64,000 nucleotides of DNA from Streptomyces albofaciens JCM 4342 (GCF_008634025.1 NZ_PDCM01000002.1:3869001-3933000), one strand, 5' to 3'; positions 18,554 through 26,975 are shown, counted from the first letter of the stretch. Program-made: numbers and translations. The notes: a model not told the origin generated them from the letters alone.

Positions 18554-18919
18554 TCAGTACACCAGCGCCTGCACGCCGTCCGGCATGACCTCGCTGACGA
18601 ACACCTGCGCCCCGGCGATCCGGGCGCCCTCGATCAGGTCCTTCTCCTCGATGTCCCGGCGTGCCGCGCACTGCGTGCACACGGTGATGGTGCCGCCGCC
18701 CGCCGTGATCGAGTCGATCAGGTCCGGCAGCGGGGCCGCGTGCGGCAGCTCGAACTCCGCCGCGCGCCCCGGCAGCCCGAACCACGCCGACTCGCCGGTC
18801 AGCCAGAGCGAGACCTGCACCCCGCTGGCCACGGCCACCGCCGCCACCGTGAACGCCTGCGAACACCGCTCGGGCGCGTCCGCCCCCGCCGTCACCTTGA
18901 TCACCAGCTTCTTCGCCAT
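18554..18919 (-). CDS. DsrE-family sulfur-relay protein
   Basis: A 121-residue protein of the DsrE/YchN fold: MAKKLVIKVTAGADAPERC at the start, SGVQVSLWLTGESAW in the middle, and CTQCAARRDI near residue 82, where DsrE-like proteins place the persulfide-carrying cysteine. It would pass sulfur between proteins in the cytosol. It faces the sulfurtransferase block across DUF3099 on the opposite strand, which supports a shared sulfur-transfer role. No partner DsrF or DsrH is present. Confidence 0.85.
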   Translation of the reverse strand: MAKKLVIKVTAGADAPERCSQAFTVAAVAVASGVQVSLWLTGESAWFGLPGRAAEFELPHAAPLPDLIDSITAGGGTITVCTQCAARRDIEEKDLIEGARIAGAQVFVSEVMPDGVQALVY

Positions 18920-19059
18920 ACCCGCACTCTAGGGCGCGCCCGCGCGTTCCCGGCGGCCCGCGCGCCGGGCGGGACCGACCTCACAGCGCCGGGTCCGACC
19001 GCGCCGACTAGACTCGCTCCCGGTCCGTAACACCTCACTGACGTCCGAGGAGCGCGCTC

Positions 19060-19161
19060 GTGCTTGAGGCAGTCTTCACCACCCTGCTCGTCCTGGTCGC
19101 CGTCGGCGTCGTCGCCTTCGCCGGACTGACCTGGAAGAAGCTGTACCAGGGCCAGCGCTGA
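19060..19161 (+). CDS. 33-residue single-helix membrane peptide
   Basis: GTG at 19060 opens a 33-residue peptide (MLEAVFTTLLVLVAVGVVAF, then a helix end and the basic tail WKKLYQGQR). GAGGAG sits seven bases before the start. Length, one membrane helix and a charged cytoplasmic tail resemble small membrane peptides that modulate larger complexes. It lies 44 bases upstream of the nitrobindin-like gene and could be co-transcribed with it. No function is known to me. Confidence 0.65.
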   Translation: MLEAVFTTLLVLVAVGVVAFAGLTWKKLYQGQR

Positions 19162-19205
19162 ACCACTGAGACCCGACCTTTCCCCGAAACAGATCGCCTG
19201 AGCTG

Positions 19206-19769
19206 ATGATCGAGATCCCGTCCGACCTGAACCCGGCCCTCGTGCCCCTCGCCTTCCTGCTGGGCAACTGGGAGGGCGCGGGCGTCGCCGACTTCCCCGG
19301 TTCCGAGAAGTGCAACTTCGGCCAGGAGGTCACCTTCACCCACGACGGCCGTGACTTCCTGGAGTACACCTCGCACAGCTGGGTGCTCGACGGCGAAGGC
19401 AAGAAGGTCGCTCCGCTGGAGACCGAGTCCGGCTACTGGCGCATCGACAAGGACCGCAAGGTCGAGATCGTGATGATCCGCGACGGTGGTGTCGCGGAGG
19501 TCTGGTACGGCGAGCTGGCCGACCAGAAGCCGCAGATCGACCTGGCCACCGACGCCGTCGCGCGCACCGCCGCCTCCGGCCCGTACAGCGGTGGCAAGCG
19601 CCTGTACGGCTACGTGAACAGCGACCTGATGTGGGTCGGCGAGAAGGCCACCCCCGAGGTGCCGCTGCGCCCGTACATGTCCGCGCACCTGAAGAAGGTC
19701 GTCGACCCGCGCGAGTGGGCCAAGGACATCAAGGACCTGCCGGACGACGGCATCGCGTTCTTCAAGTAG
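19206..19769 (+). CDS. Nitrobindin-like heme-binding beta-barrel (FABP family)
   Basis: A 187-residue protein with LLGNWEGAGVADFP near residue 18, the GxWxGxG signature of the nitrobindin/THAP4 barrel, and a C-terminal MSAHLKKV whose His is positioned like the heme ligand of this family. Such proteins bind ferric heme, react with NO and isomerise peroxynitrite. No signal peptide, so cytosolic. A perfect hairpin follows the stop. Heme binding is inferred from family. Confidence 0.88.
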   Translation: MIEIPSDLNPALVPLAFLLGNWEGAGVADFPGSEKCNFGQEVTFTHDGRDFLEYTSHSWVLDGEGKKVAPLETESGYWRIDKDRKVEIVMIRDGGVAEVWYGELADQKPQIDLATDAVARTAASGPYSGGKRLYGYVNSDLMWVGEKATPEVPLRPYMSAHLKKVVDPREWAKDIKDLPDDGIAFFK

Positions 19770-19773
19770 ACCC

Positions 19774-19797
19774 CCGTGGGTCCGCACGGACCCACGG
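19774..19797 (+). terminator. Terminator upstream of the riboswitch
   Basis: Arms CCGTGGGTCCG and CGGACCCACGG (19774-19784 and 19787-19797) pair perfectly, effectively ten pairs with a four-base loop, beginning four bases past the nitrobindin stop. It separates that gene from the riboswitch. Confidence 0.75.
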
Positions 19798-19802
19798 CAC
19801 AC

Positions 19803-19898
19803 GGCGCCCCGCGGGGGAAGTCCGGTGAGAGTCCGGCGCTGACCCGCAACGGTAAGCGGAAGCCTGCTTCCGCGAGCCCGATCGCCCGCGGGGGCGCC
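19803..19898 (+). promoter_or_regulatory. Cobalamin riboswitch
   Basis: The closing helix pairs GGCGCCCCGCGGG (from 19803) with CCCGCGGGGGCGCC (to 19898). Inside are the hallmarks of the cobalamin family in order: GGTGAGAGTCCGG, GCTGACCCGCAACGGTA, and GCGAGCCCGAT. At about 96 bases it is compact and lacks large peripheral arms. It lies 50 bases upstream of the FecCD permease, so the importer should be shut off when cobalamin is plentiful. The switching element (terminator or start-site masking) is not obvious. Confidence 0.85.
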
Positions 19899-19948
19899 CG
19901 TTCCTGACAACTCGCCGTGGACTGCGAGGGGACTCCGCCGCCGGCCTC

Positions 19949-21070
19949 GTGCCACGCGCCGTCACCCCGAGCGTACGGACGCGGCCCGAGCCGAAGGCGT
20001 ACGTCCCCTTGGCCGCCCCCGCCGCCCGCACCACCGCCGTACCCACCGCGCCGCTGGCCGCCGGGCTCGCCATGGCGCTGCTCGTCTCGCTGCTGTGCGG
20101 CGTCGGCCTCGGCGCCTCCGGCGTCGGCTGGGCCGATGTGCTGCGCTATCTCAGCGCGGGGCTGGGCGGCGGCACCATCGCCCCGGACGAGGTCTCCGCG
20201 TACACCATCGTGTGGGAGCTGCGCTTCCCGCGCGCCGTGCTGGCCGCCGTGGTCGGCGCCGGGCTCTCGGCCATCGGCGTCGCCGTGCAGGCCCTGGTCC
20301 GCAACGCGCTCGCCGACCCGTTCGTGCTGGGCATCTCCTCCGGCGCGGCGGTCGGCGCCAACGCCGTCCTGCTCTTCGGGTCGCTCGGCGCGCTCGGCGT
20401 CTGGGCACTGTCCACCGCCGCGTTCGGCTCGGCCCTGCTGGCCATGGTGCTGGTGTACGCGGCGGCCCGCGGCGCGCACGGCCTGACTCCGCTGCGCCTG
20501 GTCCTGACCGGCTCCGCGATGTACTACGGCTTCTCCGCCGTCTCCACGCTGATGATCTTCGCCCATGACCACGGCGAGGCGGCGCGCTCCGCGATGATGT
20601 GGCTGCTCGGCAGCCTCAGCGGCGCGGGCTGGGGCTCGGTGCCGGTCGCCGCGGCGGCGGTGGCCGGCGCGCTGCTGTACCTGTCGCTCTCCGCGGGCCG
20701 CCTGAACGCGCTCGCCATGGGCGACGAGTCGGCCGCCGCGCTCGGCGTGGACCCGGGCCGGCTGCGTCGGCAGCTGTTCGCGGTCACGGCGGCCGTCACC
20801 GGCGCGGTGGTCGCGGTCAGCGGGGCCATCGGGTTCGTCGGGCTGGTGGTGCCGCACGTGACGCGGATGCTGGTGGGCGCCGGGCACCGCCGGGTGCTGG
20901 TGGTGGCGCCGCTGCTGGGCGCGGTGCTGCTGGTGTGGGTGGACATCCTGTCCCGGGTGCTGCTGGCGCCCGTCGAGCTGCCGGTCGGGGTGATCACGGC
21001 CGTCATCGGGGTGCCGTGCTTCGTGCTGCTGCTGCGGCGGCGCGGTTACGCGTTCGGGGGTGGGGCGTGA
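19949..21070 (+). CDS. FecCD/BtuC-type ABC permease
   Basis: A permease of up to 373 residues with about ten hydrophobic helices and the FecCD core (LRFPRAVLAAVVGAGLSAIG, ALVRNALADPFVLGISSGAA, GFVGLVVPHVTRMLVG). This family imports cobalamin, siderophores or heme, and some actinomycete members have been proposed to import F420-0. The start is uncertain: GTG 19949 lacks a good ribosome site and TTG 20009 or ATG 20072 are in frame. First gene of a three-gene operon under a cobalamin riboswitch. Confidence 0.9.
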   Translation: MPRAVTPSVRTRPEPKAYVPLAAPAARTTAVPTAPLAAGLAMALLVSLLCGVGLGASGVGWADVLRYLSAGLGGGTIAPDEVSAYTIVWELRFPRAVLAAVVGAGLSAIGVAVQALVRNALADPFVLGISSGAAVGANAVLLFGSLGALGVWALSTAAFGSALLAMVLVYAAARGAHGLTPLRLVLTGSAMYYGFSAVSTLMIFAHDHGEAARSAMMWLLGSLSGAGWGSVPVAAAAVAGALLYLSLSAGRLNALAMGDESAAALGVDPGRLRRQLFAVTAAVTGAVVAVSGAIGFVGLVVPHVTRMLVGAGHRRVLVVAPLLGAVLLVWVDILSRVLLAPVELPVGVITAVIGVPCFVLLLRRRGYAFGGGA

Positions 21071-21107
21071 TGCGGGGACACGGCACGTCGTACGGAGGCG
21101 AGGGCTG

Positions 21108-21902
21108 ATGCGGCTCGATATCGACGCGGTGTCCGTGGACGTGGCCGGGGCCCGGCTCGTGCACGACATCACCCTGCGCGCCGGCAGCGGCCGGGTCGTC
21201 GGACTGGTCGGGCCCAACGGCAGCGGCAAGTCGACACTGCTGCGCTGCGCGTACCGCGCGCTGCGCCCCGCCGCCGGGGCGGTACGGCTGGACGGCACCG
21301 ACCTGCACGCCATGGGCGTACGCGAGAGCGCCCGCCAACTGGCCGCGCTGCCCCAGGAGTCGGCGACCGAGTTCGGCTTCACGGCCGCCGAGGTGGTCGC
21401 CATGGGGCGGCTGCCGCACCAGCGCGGTTCGGGCCGCCCCAGCGCCGCGGACCTGCGGGTGTGCGAGCGCGCGCTGGACCGTACCGGCGCCGCGCACCTG
21501 GCCGAGCGCGCCTTCCTGAGCCTGTCCGGCGGCGAGAAGCAGCGCGTCCTGATCGCCCGCGCGCTGGCCCAGGAGCCGCGGGTGCTGGTACTGGACGAGC
21601 CGACCAACCACCTCGACATCGCGCAGCAGTTGGAGCTGCTGGCCCTGGTGCGGGACAGCGGGCTGACGGTGCTGACCGCGCTGCACGACCTCAATCTGGC
21701 CGCCGGGCACTGCGACGAGCTGTACGTCGTCTCCCACGGCCGGATCGTCGCCTCCGGCGCGCCGCACGACGTACTGGCCCCGGACCTGCTCGCCGAGGTG
21801 TTCGGGGTGCGCGCGCACCGCGTACCGCATCCCGAGACCGGCGCCGTCCAGCTGCTGTTCGACCGCCTGCCCGGCCGTACCGAACCGTCGGCCGCCCCGT
21901 GA
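21108..21902 (+). CDS. FepC/BtuD-type ABC importer ATPase
   Basis: A 264-residue ATPase with Walker A (GPNGSGKST), Q loop (LPQESATEFGF), signature (LSLSGGEKQRVLIARAL), Walker B (VLVLDEPTNHLD) and H-loop His (LTALHDLNLA). The ATG at 21108 follows GGAGG; 37 bases separate it from the permease. It powers the FecCD permease encoded upstream. The stop codon overlaps a possible GTG of the next gene. Confidence 0.94.
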   Translation: MRLDIDAVSVDVAGARLVHDITLRAGSGRVVGLVGPNGSGKSTLLRCAYRALRPAAGAVRLDGTDLHAMGVRESARQLAALPQESATEFGFTAAEVVAMGRLPHQRGSGRPSAADLRVCERALDRTGAAHLAERAFLSLSGGEKQRVLIARALAQEPRVLVLDEPTNHLDIAQQLELLALVRDSGLTVLTALHDLNLAAGHCDELYVVSHGRIVASGAPHDVLAPDLLAEVFGVRAHRVPHPETGAVQLLFDRLPGRTEPSAAP

Positions 21903-21934
21903 AGACCGCCGCCGAAACCGCCCCGAGGACCCCC

Positions 21935-22987
21935 ATGCGCATCCGCCACCGCTCCGCCGCCCTGCTCACCGCCCTCGCGCTCGCCGCGCTCACCGGCTGC
22001 GGCGCGCACGTCGCCGAGGACGGGAAGGGGGCCGGGAAGGGGGACTCCGCGACGGCGTCCGGGTCCGGGCACTACCCCGTCACCATCGAGAACTGCGGCA
22101 CGAAGACGACGTACGACAAGGCGCCGCGGCGGGTGGTCACCAACGACGTCGGGATCGCGGACATCATGTTCGCGCTCGGGCTGGAGGACCACATGGCCGG
22201 GTATGTGATGCCGGAGTACCGGGGGAAGCTCGACGCCGTCGCCTGGAAGGACGCGTACGGCAAGGTGCCGTGGCTGTCCAAGAAGGCGATCACCAAGGAA
22301 CTGGCCCTGGACGCCAAGGCCGACCTGGTCTTCGCCGGCTGGAACTACGGCTTCGGCGAGGACAGCGGCGTCACCCCCGCCTCCCTGAAGAAGCTCGGCA
22401 TCGGCAGCTACGTCCTGACCGAGTCGTGCCGCAACGGGGCCGACGGGGACCAGGGCACCGCGCGCGGTGTGATGCCGCCGCTGGACGCGCTCTACACCGA
22501 CCTGCGGACGCTGGGGAAGATCTTCGACGTCGAGGACCGGGCGGAGGCGCTGATCGCGAAGTACCGCAAGCAGGTCGCCGACGCGCAGGCCGGGGCGCCG
22601 GAGGACGGTGCGCGGCCGACCGTCTTCCTGTACGACGGCGGCCAGGACAAGCCGATGACCTCCGGCCGCTTCGCCGGGCCGCACGACATCATCACCAAGG
22701 CCGGCGGCGACCACGTGATGAAGGACCTGAAGGACTCCTGGACCACGGTGGGCTGGGAGACGGTGGTCGAGCGCGATCCCGACGTGATCGTCATCAACGA
22801 CTACGGCACGCCCACCGCCGAACAGAAGAAGGCGTTCCTGAAGTCGTACGCGCCCCTGAAGAACGTCTCGGCGGTCAAGAACGACCGCATCTTCGTCATG
22901 GACTACGCCGACCTGGTCGAGAGCCCGCGCAACCCCGCGGCCGTCACGGCGCTCTCCGGCTACCTGCGGGGCGTACGCGAGCACTGA
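21935..22987 (+). CDS. ABC importer substrate-binding lipoprotein
   Basis: A 350-residue binding protein. From the ATG at 21935 (GAGGA upstream) it opens with a lipoprotein signal, MRIRHRSAALLTALALAALT, and the lipobox Cys in LTGC; a GTG at 21899 overlapping the ATPase stop is an alternative. The mature part is the TroA/FhuD fold (RRVVTNDVGIADIMFALGL, ADLVFAGWNYGF, DPDVIVINDYGT). The fold and length resemble a cassette that databases call proposed F420-0 transporters, but the riboswitch points to a corrinoid. Substrate is therefore open. Confidence 0.92.
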   Translation: MRIRHRSAALLTALALAALTGCGAHVAEDGKGAGKGDSATASGSGHYPVTIENCGTKTTYDKAPRRVVTNDVGIADIMFALGLEDHMAGYVMPEYRGKLDAVAWKDAYGKVPWLSKKAITKELALDAKADLVFAGWNYGFGEDSGVTPASLKKLGIGSYVLTESCRNGADGDQGTARGVMPPLDALYTDLRTLGKIFDVEDRAEALIAKYRKQVADAQAGAPEDGARPTVFLYDGGQDKPMTSGRFAGPHDIITKAGGDHVMKDLKDSWTTVGWETVVERDPDVIVINDYGTPTAEQKKAFLKSYAPLKNVSAVKNDRIFVMDYADLVESPRNPAAVTALSGYLRGVREH

Positions 22988-23060
22988 CACCGGACCGCCC
23001 GCCGGCCGGACACGGCCACTGGACGAACGCGGCCGCCGCGCACCCTCCTACACTGGACGC

Positions 23061-23543
23061 GTGGTGAGCACCGACTGGCAGAGCGACCTCCGCAAGCGCG
23101 GATACCGGCTGACCCCGCAGCGCCAGCTCGTGCTGGAGGCGGTGGACAAGCTCGAACACGCCACCCCCGACGACATCCTCACCGAGGTGCGCAGGACGGC
23201 GGGCGGCGTGAACATCTCCACCGTCTACCGGACGCTGGAGCTGCTGGAGGAGCTGAAGCTGGTCAGCCACGCCCACCTCGGGCACGGCGCGCCCACCTAC
23301 CACCTCGCCGACCGGCACCACCACATCCACCTGGTGTGCCGGGACTGCACGGAGGTGATCGAGGCCGACCTGTCGGTGGCCGAGCCGTTCACGGCGACGC
23401 TCAAGGAGACGTTCGGCTTCGATACGGACCTGAAGCACTTCGCGATCTTCGGGTGCTGTGCGGCGTGTACGGACAAGAGCGCGGCCGGGGCGGCGGACGA
23501 CGGACCGGAGGCCGGGGGCGGCGCCTCCGGGGCCGGGGCGTAG
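23061..23543 (+). CDS. nur: Nur, nickel-responsive Fur-family regulator
   Basis: A 160-residue Fur protein with a winged helix (YRLTPQRQLVLEAVDKLEHA) and dimer domain. Every nickel ligand of S. coelicolor Nur falls at the same number: His33, His86, His88 and His90 (M-site) and His70, His72 and His126 (Ni-site), which identifies it. Nur with nickel represses nickel uptake and sodF. The C-terminus carries CC..C and an Ala/Gly tail longer than in the model protein. TACACT ends six bases before the GTG, so it is probably leaderless. No clear Nur box (TTGCAA-N5-TTGCAA) is seen nearby. Confidence 0.95.
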   Translation: MVSTDWQSDLRKRGYRLTPQRQLVLEAVDKLEHATPDDILTEVRRTAGGVNISTVYRTLELLEELKLVSHAHLGHGAPTYHLADRHHHIHLVCRDCTEVIEADLSVAEPFTATLKETFGFDTDLKHFAIFGCCAACTDKSAAGAADDGPEAGGGASGAGA

Positions 23544-23596
23544 CCGGACGCACCGCCCGGGGCCGGGCACCGGCGCACCGGTCGTAGGCTGGGGGT

Positions 23597-24577
23597 ATGC
23601 CGCGTCAACGTGAAGCCAGTCCGCTGCTGTCGCTGCCCGGTGCCGTCCCGGCCGAGGCCCCCGACGAAGGTGTCGCCGCCCACTACGGCGATCTGTTCCG
23701 CGAGCAACGCGCCCTCGCGGACGGCCGTGGCTTCGTGGACCTCTCGCACCGCGGCGTGGTCACCGTCAGCGGGCCCGAGCGGCTGAGCTGGCTGCACCTG
23801 CTGCTGACCCAGCACGTCACCGAGCTGCCGCCCGGCCACGCCACCGAGGCGCTGATCCTCTCCGCCAACGGGCACATCGAGCACGCCCTGTACCTCGTCG
23901 ACGACGGGGAGACGACCTGGCTGCACACCGAGCCGGGTGACGAGGAGCCGCTGCTCGCCTACCTGGAGAGCATGAAGTTCTTCTACCGGGTCGAGATCGC
24001 CGACCGTACGGAGGAGTACGCGGTCGTCCACCTGCCGGCCGGCTCCATCGCCGAGGCCCCGAAGGACGCCGTCGTACGGGAGACCGCGCACGGCCGGGAC
24101 CTGTTCCTGCCGCGCGGCGAACTGGAGGCCTTCGCGGCGGCCAACGGACCGGCCGCCGGCACCCTGGCCCTGGAGGCGCTGCGCGTGGAGGCGCACCGGC
24201 CGCGGCTGGGCCTGGAGACCGACCACCGCACCATCCCGCACGAGCTGGGCTGGATCGGCACCGCCGTCCACCTCCAGAAGGGCTGCTACCGCGGCCAGGA
24301 GACGGTGGCCCGCGTCCACAACCTGGGGAAGCCGCCGCGCCGCCTGGTCTTCCTGCACCTGGACGGCAGCGAGGTGCACCTGCCGCCGCACGGCGCGCCC
24401 GTACGCCTCGCCGCCGACGGCCCCGAAGGCCGCCAGCTCGGCTTCATCACCACCTCGGCCCGCCACCACGAGCTGGGGCCCATCGCGCTGGCCCTGGTCA
24501 AGCGCAACGTCCCGGTGGACGCGCCGCTGCTCGCGGAGAGCACCGCGGCGGCCCAGGAGGTCGTGGTCGAGCCGTAG
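23597..24577 (+). CDS. ygfZ: YgfZ/GcvT-like folate-binding protein
   Basis: A 326-residue tetrahydrofolate-binding protein of the YgfZ family, identified by the signature KGCYRGQE near residue 232. YgfZ assists maturation or repair of certain iron-sulfur enzymes, with the motif Cys essential. The GcvT-like fold is visible (SWLHLLLTQHV, ANGHIEHALYLVDD). TAGGCT ends six bases before the ATG, giving a likely leaderless start. It follows nur on the same strand by 53 bases and converges on dtd. Confidence 0.93.
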   Translation: MPRQREASPLLSLPGAVPAEAPDEGVAAHYGDLFREQRALADGRGFVDLSHRGVVTVSGPERLSWLHLLLTQHVTELPPGHATEALILSANGHIEHALYLVDDGETTWLHTEPGDEEPLLAYLESMKFFYRVEIADRTEEYAVVHLPAGSIAEAPKDAVVRETAHGRDLFLPRGELEAFAAANGPAAGTLALEALRVEAHRPRLGLETDHRTIPHELGWIGTAVHLQKGCYRGQETVARVHNLGKPPRRLVFLHLDGSEVHLPPHGAPVRLAADGPEGRQLGFITTSARHHELGPIALALVKRNVPVDAPLLAESTAAAQEVVVEP

Positions 24578-24614
24578 GCGGCCGGGCAGGCCGTATACCG
24601 GCCCGGGTACGGTA

Positions 24615-24643
24615 CGGGCGTCCGCCGGACCGGCGGACGCCCG
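24615..24643. terminator. Bidirectional terminator between ygfZ and dtd
   Basis: Fourteen-base arms (CGGGCGTCCGCCGG and its complement) are separated by a single A, giving roughly 12 usable pairs, between convergent stop codons. Confidence 0.75.
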
Positions 24644-24644
24644 C

Positions 24645-25070
24645 TCACACCTCCAGCAGCACCGTGAACGGCCCGTCGTTCGTCAGGCTCACCTTCATGT
24701 CCGCGCCGAAGCGGCCCGTGGCGACCTCCGCGCCCAGCGCGCGCAGCCGGGTGACGACCTCGTCCACGAGCGGTTCGGCCACCGGACCGGGCGCCGCCGC
24801 GTTCCAGGTGGGCCGACGGCCCTTGCGGGCGTCACCGTAGAGAGTGAACTGGCTGATCACCAGCAGGCCCGCACCCGTGTCCGAGCAGGACTTCTCGCCG
24901 TCCAGGATCCGCACCGACCACAGCTTGCGGGCGAGCTGCGCCGCCTTCGCCGGGGTGTCGTCGTGCGTGACCCCGACCAGCACGCACAGCCCTTCTCCGA
25001 CGATCTCACCGACCGTCTCGCCGTCCACCTCGACGCGTGCGCCGTCGACCCTCTGCACCACTGCTCGCAT
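24645..25070 (-). CDS. dtd: D-aminoacyl-tRNA deacylase
   Basis: A 141-residue Dtd beginning [18 protein letters not shown]. Both active-site motifs are present: SQFTLYGD at about residue 77 and the Gly/cis-Pro motif NDGPFT near the C-terminus. It removes D-amino acids (and glycine from tRNA-Ala) from mischarged tRNA in the cytosol. The reading frame is open upstream but the ATG at 25068-25070 gives the standard length. It diverges from rsiG. Confidence 0.97.
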   Translation of the reverse strand: MRAVVQRVDGARVEVDGETVGEIVGEGLCVLVGVTHDDTPAKAAQLARKLWSVRILDGEKSCSDTGAGLLVISQFTLYGDARKGRRPTWNAAAPGPVAEPLVDEVVTRLRALGAEVATGRFGADMKVSLTNDGPFTVLLEV

Positions 25071-25255
25071 ACCGCCCATGATGCACCGGGGCCCGCGGGC
25101 CCCCGACAGCCGTACCGGGCCGGGGCCGTTCGGGTGCCATGGCCATGGCTGGCCCTGCGGGGGCCCCGTCCGCAGTGGCACGATGCGTGCACGCGGTGCG
25201 TTCCACGGACAACCCGCCCGTGCGACCGCACCGGACGAGGGGACGGAAACGACTC

Positions 25256-25930
25256 ATGAGCACTGCCGGTTCCGGGCACACACCCGGTCCCGTACCGACC
25301 GCCCGTACGGCGCCCGCCGCGGCCCGTACGACCACGACGGCCCAGGCGCGCCCCGGGCCCGCCCGCACGGAGGACGGTCCCATGGTCCAGGCAGGCACGG
25401 CCGCGGCGCCGCACCGCGCCCCGCTGCAACGCGACCGCTTCCGCCCGGTGTCCCGGCCCGACCTGGACGGACTGAGCCTGCCCGACCTGCGGGTGGTGCG
25501 GCGCGAGGCGCAGCGGGAGGAGGCCGACCTGAGCTATGTGCGGCGGCTGCTCCAGGGCCGGATCGACATCCTGCGCGCCGAGAGCACCCGCCGCACCGCC
25601 CCGCACTCCCCGCTGCTGGACCGCCTGCCGGAGATCCTGACGGACGGGCCGTCGCGGCACCGCTCCTCGGCCCGCCATGTGACGCTCGGCATGCCGCACA
25701 GCGAGGAGTACCGCCAGCTGGCGGAGCAGATGGCCGGTGAGGTGGAGCTGTCGGACCTCACCGCCCGTACGGACCAGGAGCTGCACGACGCGATGTGCCG
25801 CCTGGTCCGGTACGAGCAGCAGGTCTCCCGGCGCCGCCAGTCCCTCCAGCGGACGGCCGACGATTGCAGTGCGGAGATCGCGCGCAGGTACCGTGAAGGC
25901 GAAGCACAAGTAGACGACCTGCTCTCCTGA
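25256..25930 (+). CDS. rsiG: RsiG, c-di-GMP-binding anti-sigma factor for WhiG
   Basis: A 224-residue protein with a disordered N-terminus (about 60 residues) and a long antiparallel helical hairpin. It carries the RsiG c-di-GMP motif E(x3)S(x2)R(x3)Q(x3)D twice: Glu89-Ser93-Arg96-Gln100-Asp104 and Glu187-Ser191-Arg194-Gln198-Asp202. Armed with c-di-GMP, RsiG holds the sporulation sigma factor WhiG and delays sporulation. Two intact motifs fit the Streptomyces form, which binds a c-di-GMP dimer asymmetrically. An in-frame ATG at 25382 is a possible later start. whiG is not in the window. Confidence 0.95.
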   Translation: MSTAGSGHTPGPVPTARTAPAAARTTTTAQARPGPARTEDGPMVQAGTAAAPHRAPLQRDRFRPVSRPDLDGLSLPDLRVVRREAQREEADLSYVRRLLQGRIDILRAESTRRTAPHSPLLDRLPEILTDGPSRHRSSARHVTLGMPHSEEYRQLAEQMAGEVELSDLTARTDQELHDAMCRLVRYEQQVSRRRQSLQRTADDCSAEIARRYREGEAQVDDLLS

Positions 25931-25987
25931 CCCCGCCGCCACCGGTCCCGGGAGGAGCGCGGGCCACCTCCCGGAAGGCCGCCGCCG

Positions 25988-26968
25988 ATGAGCACTGCCA
26001 CCGTTACCGACGGGTCCGTCCCGTCCGGTATACCCCCCGTCCTCGCCGAGGTCGTGCGTTCGGGCTTCGTCGAGGGCCGGCACCGCGGATCGCTCGTGAT
26101 CCTGGCGGCGGACGGCAGCGTCGAGACCGCGCTCGGCGATGTGACCTCCCCGGTCTTCCCGCGCTCCGCCAACAAGCCGATGCAGGCCGCGGCCATCCTG
26201 CGGGCGGGCCTGGACCTGTCCGGCGAGCGGCTGGCGCTGGCCGCGGCGAGCCACTCGGGCGAGGGCTTCCACCTCGACCTGGTGCAGAAGATGCTCAGCG
26301 AGCACGGCCTGTCCACGGACCAGCTGCGCACCCCGCCGGACCTGCCGCTGGACCCCGCGGAGGCGGAGACGTACCTGGCCTCCGGGCGGGTGCGCGAGTC
26401 GCTGACGATGAACTGCTCCGGCAAGCACGCCGCGATGCTGGCGGCCTGCGCCGCCAACGGCTGGCCGCTGGAGTCGTACCTCCACCTGGAGCACCCGCTC
26501 CAGCAGCTGGTGCTGGAGGCGGTGCGCTCCGCGAGCGGCGAGCGCGTCGAGCACATCGGTACGGACGGCTGCGGCGCCCCGCTGATGGCGATCTCGCTGA
26601 CCGGCCTGGCCCGCTCCTTCCGGCACTTCGTGCTGGCCGACGAGGGCACGCCGGAGCGGCGGGTGGCCGACGCGATGCGCGCGCACCCGGAGTACGTGGC
26701 CGGCACCCGCCGCCCCGACACCTGGCTGATGCAGGCGGTGCCCGGCGTGCTGTCCAAGATGGGCGCGGAGGCCGTGCAGGCGGTGGCGCTGCCGGACGGG
26801 CGCGCGCTGGCGTTCAAGGTGGACGACGGGGCGACCCGTACCCTCGGCCCGATACTCGCCCGCGTCCTCGGGGAGATGGGCGTCGAGTCGCCGGTGCTGG
26901 CGCGCATCGGGGAGGCACCGCTGCTGGGCGGTGCCGAGCGCGTCGGAGAGATCCGCGCGGCCTTCTGA
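25988..26968 (+). CDS. L-asparaginase, Rhizobium etli (thermolabile) type
   Basis: A 326-residue protein with the signatures of this distinct asparaginase class: RSANKPMQ near residue 59 (Ser and Lys), SHSGE, and MNCSGKHAAML near residue 140, whose Cys and Lys match the metal and catalytic site of R. etli ReAV. It hydrolyses asparagine to aspartate and ammonia and shares the beta-lactamase/glutaminase-like fold. No signal peptide. It follows rsiG by 57 bases and is ended by a clear hairpin. Confidence 0.9.
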   Translation: MSTATVTDGSVPSGIPPVLAEVVRSGFVEGRHRGSLVILAADGSVETALGDVTSPVFPRSANKPMQAAAILRAGLDLSGERLALAAASHSGEGFHLDLVQKMLSEHGLSTDQLRTPPDLPLDPAEAETYLASGRVRESLTMNCSGKHAAMLAACAANGWPLESYLHLEHPLQQLVLEAVRSASGERVEHIGTDGCGAPLMAISLTGLARSFRHFVLADEGTPERRVADAMRAHPEYVAGTRRPDTWLMQAVPGVLSKMGAEAVQAVALPDGRALAFKVDDGATRTLGPILARVLGEMGVESPVLARIGEAPLLGGAERVGEIRAAF

Positions 26969-26975
26969 GGCACCA

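Noticed and set aside
19610..22990. Minus-strand open frame of 1126 codons
   Set aside because: It is antisense to the importer operon, has low-complexity Arg/Gly/Ala composition and no domain. Such long shadows are expected in DNA with G/C at third positions.
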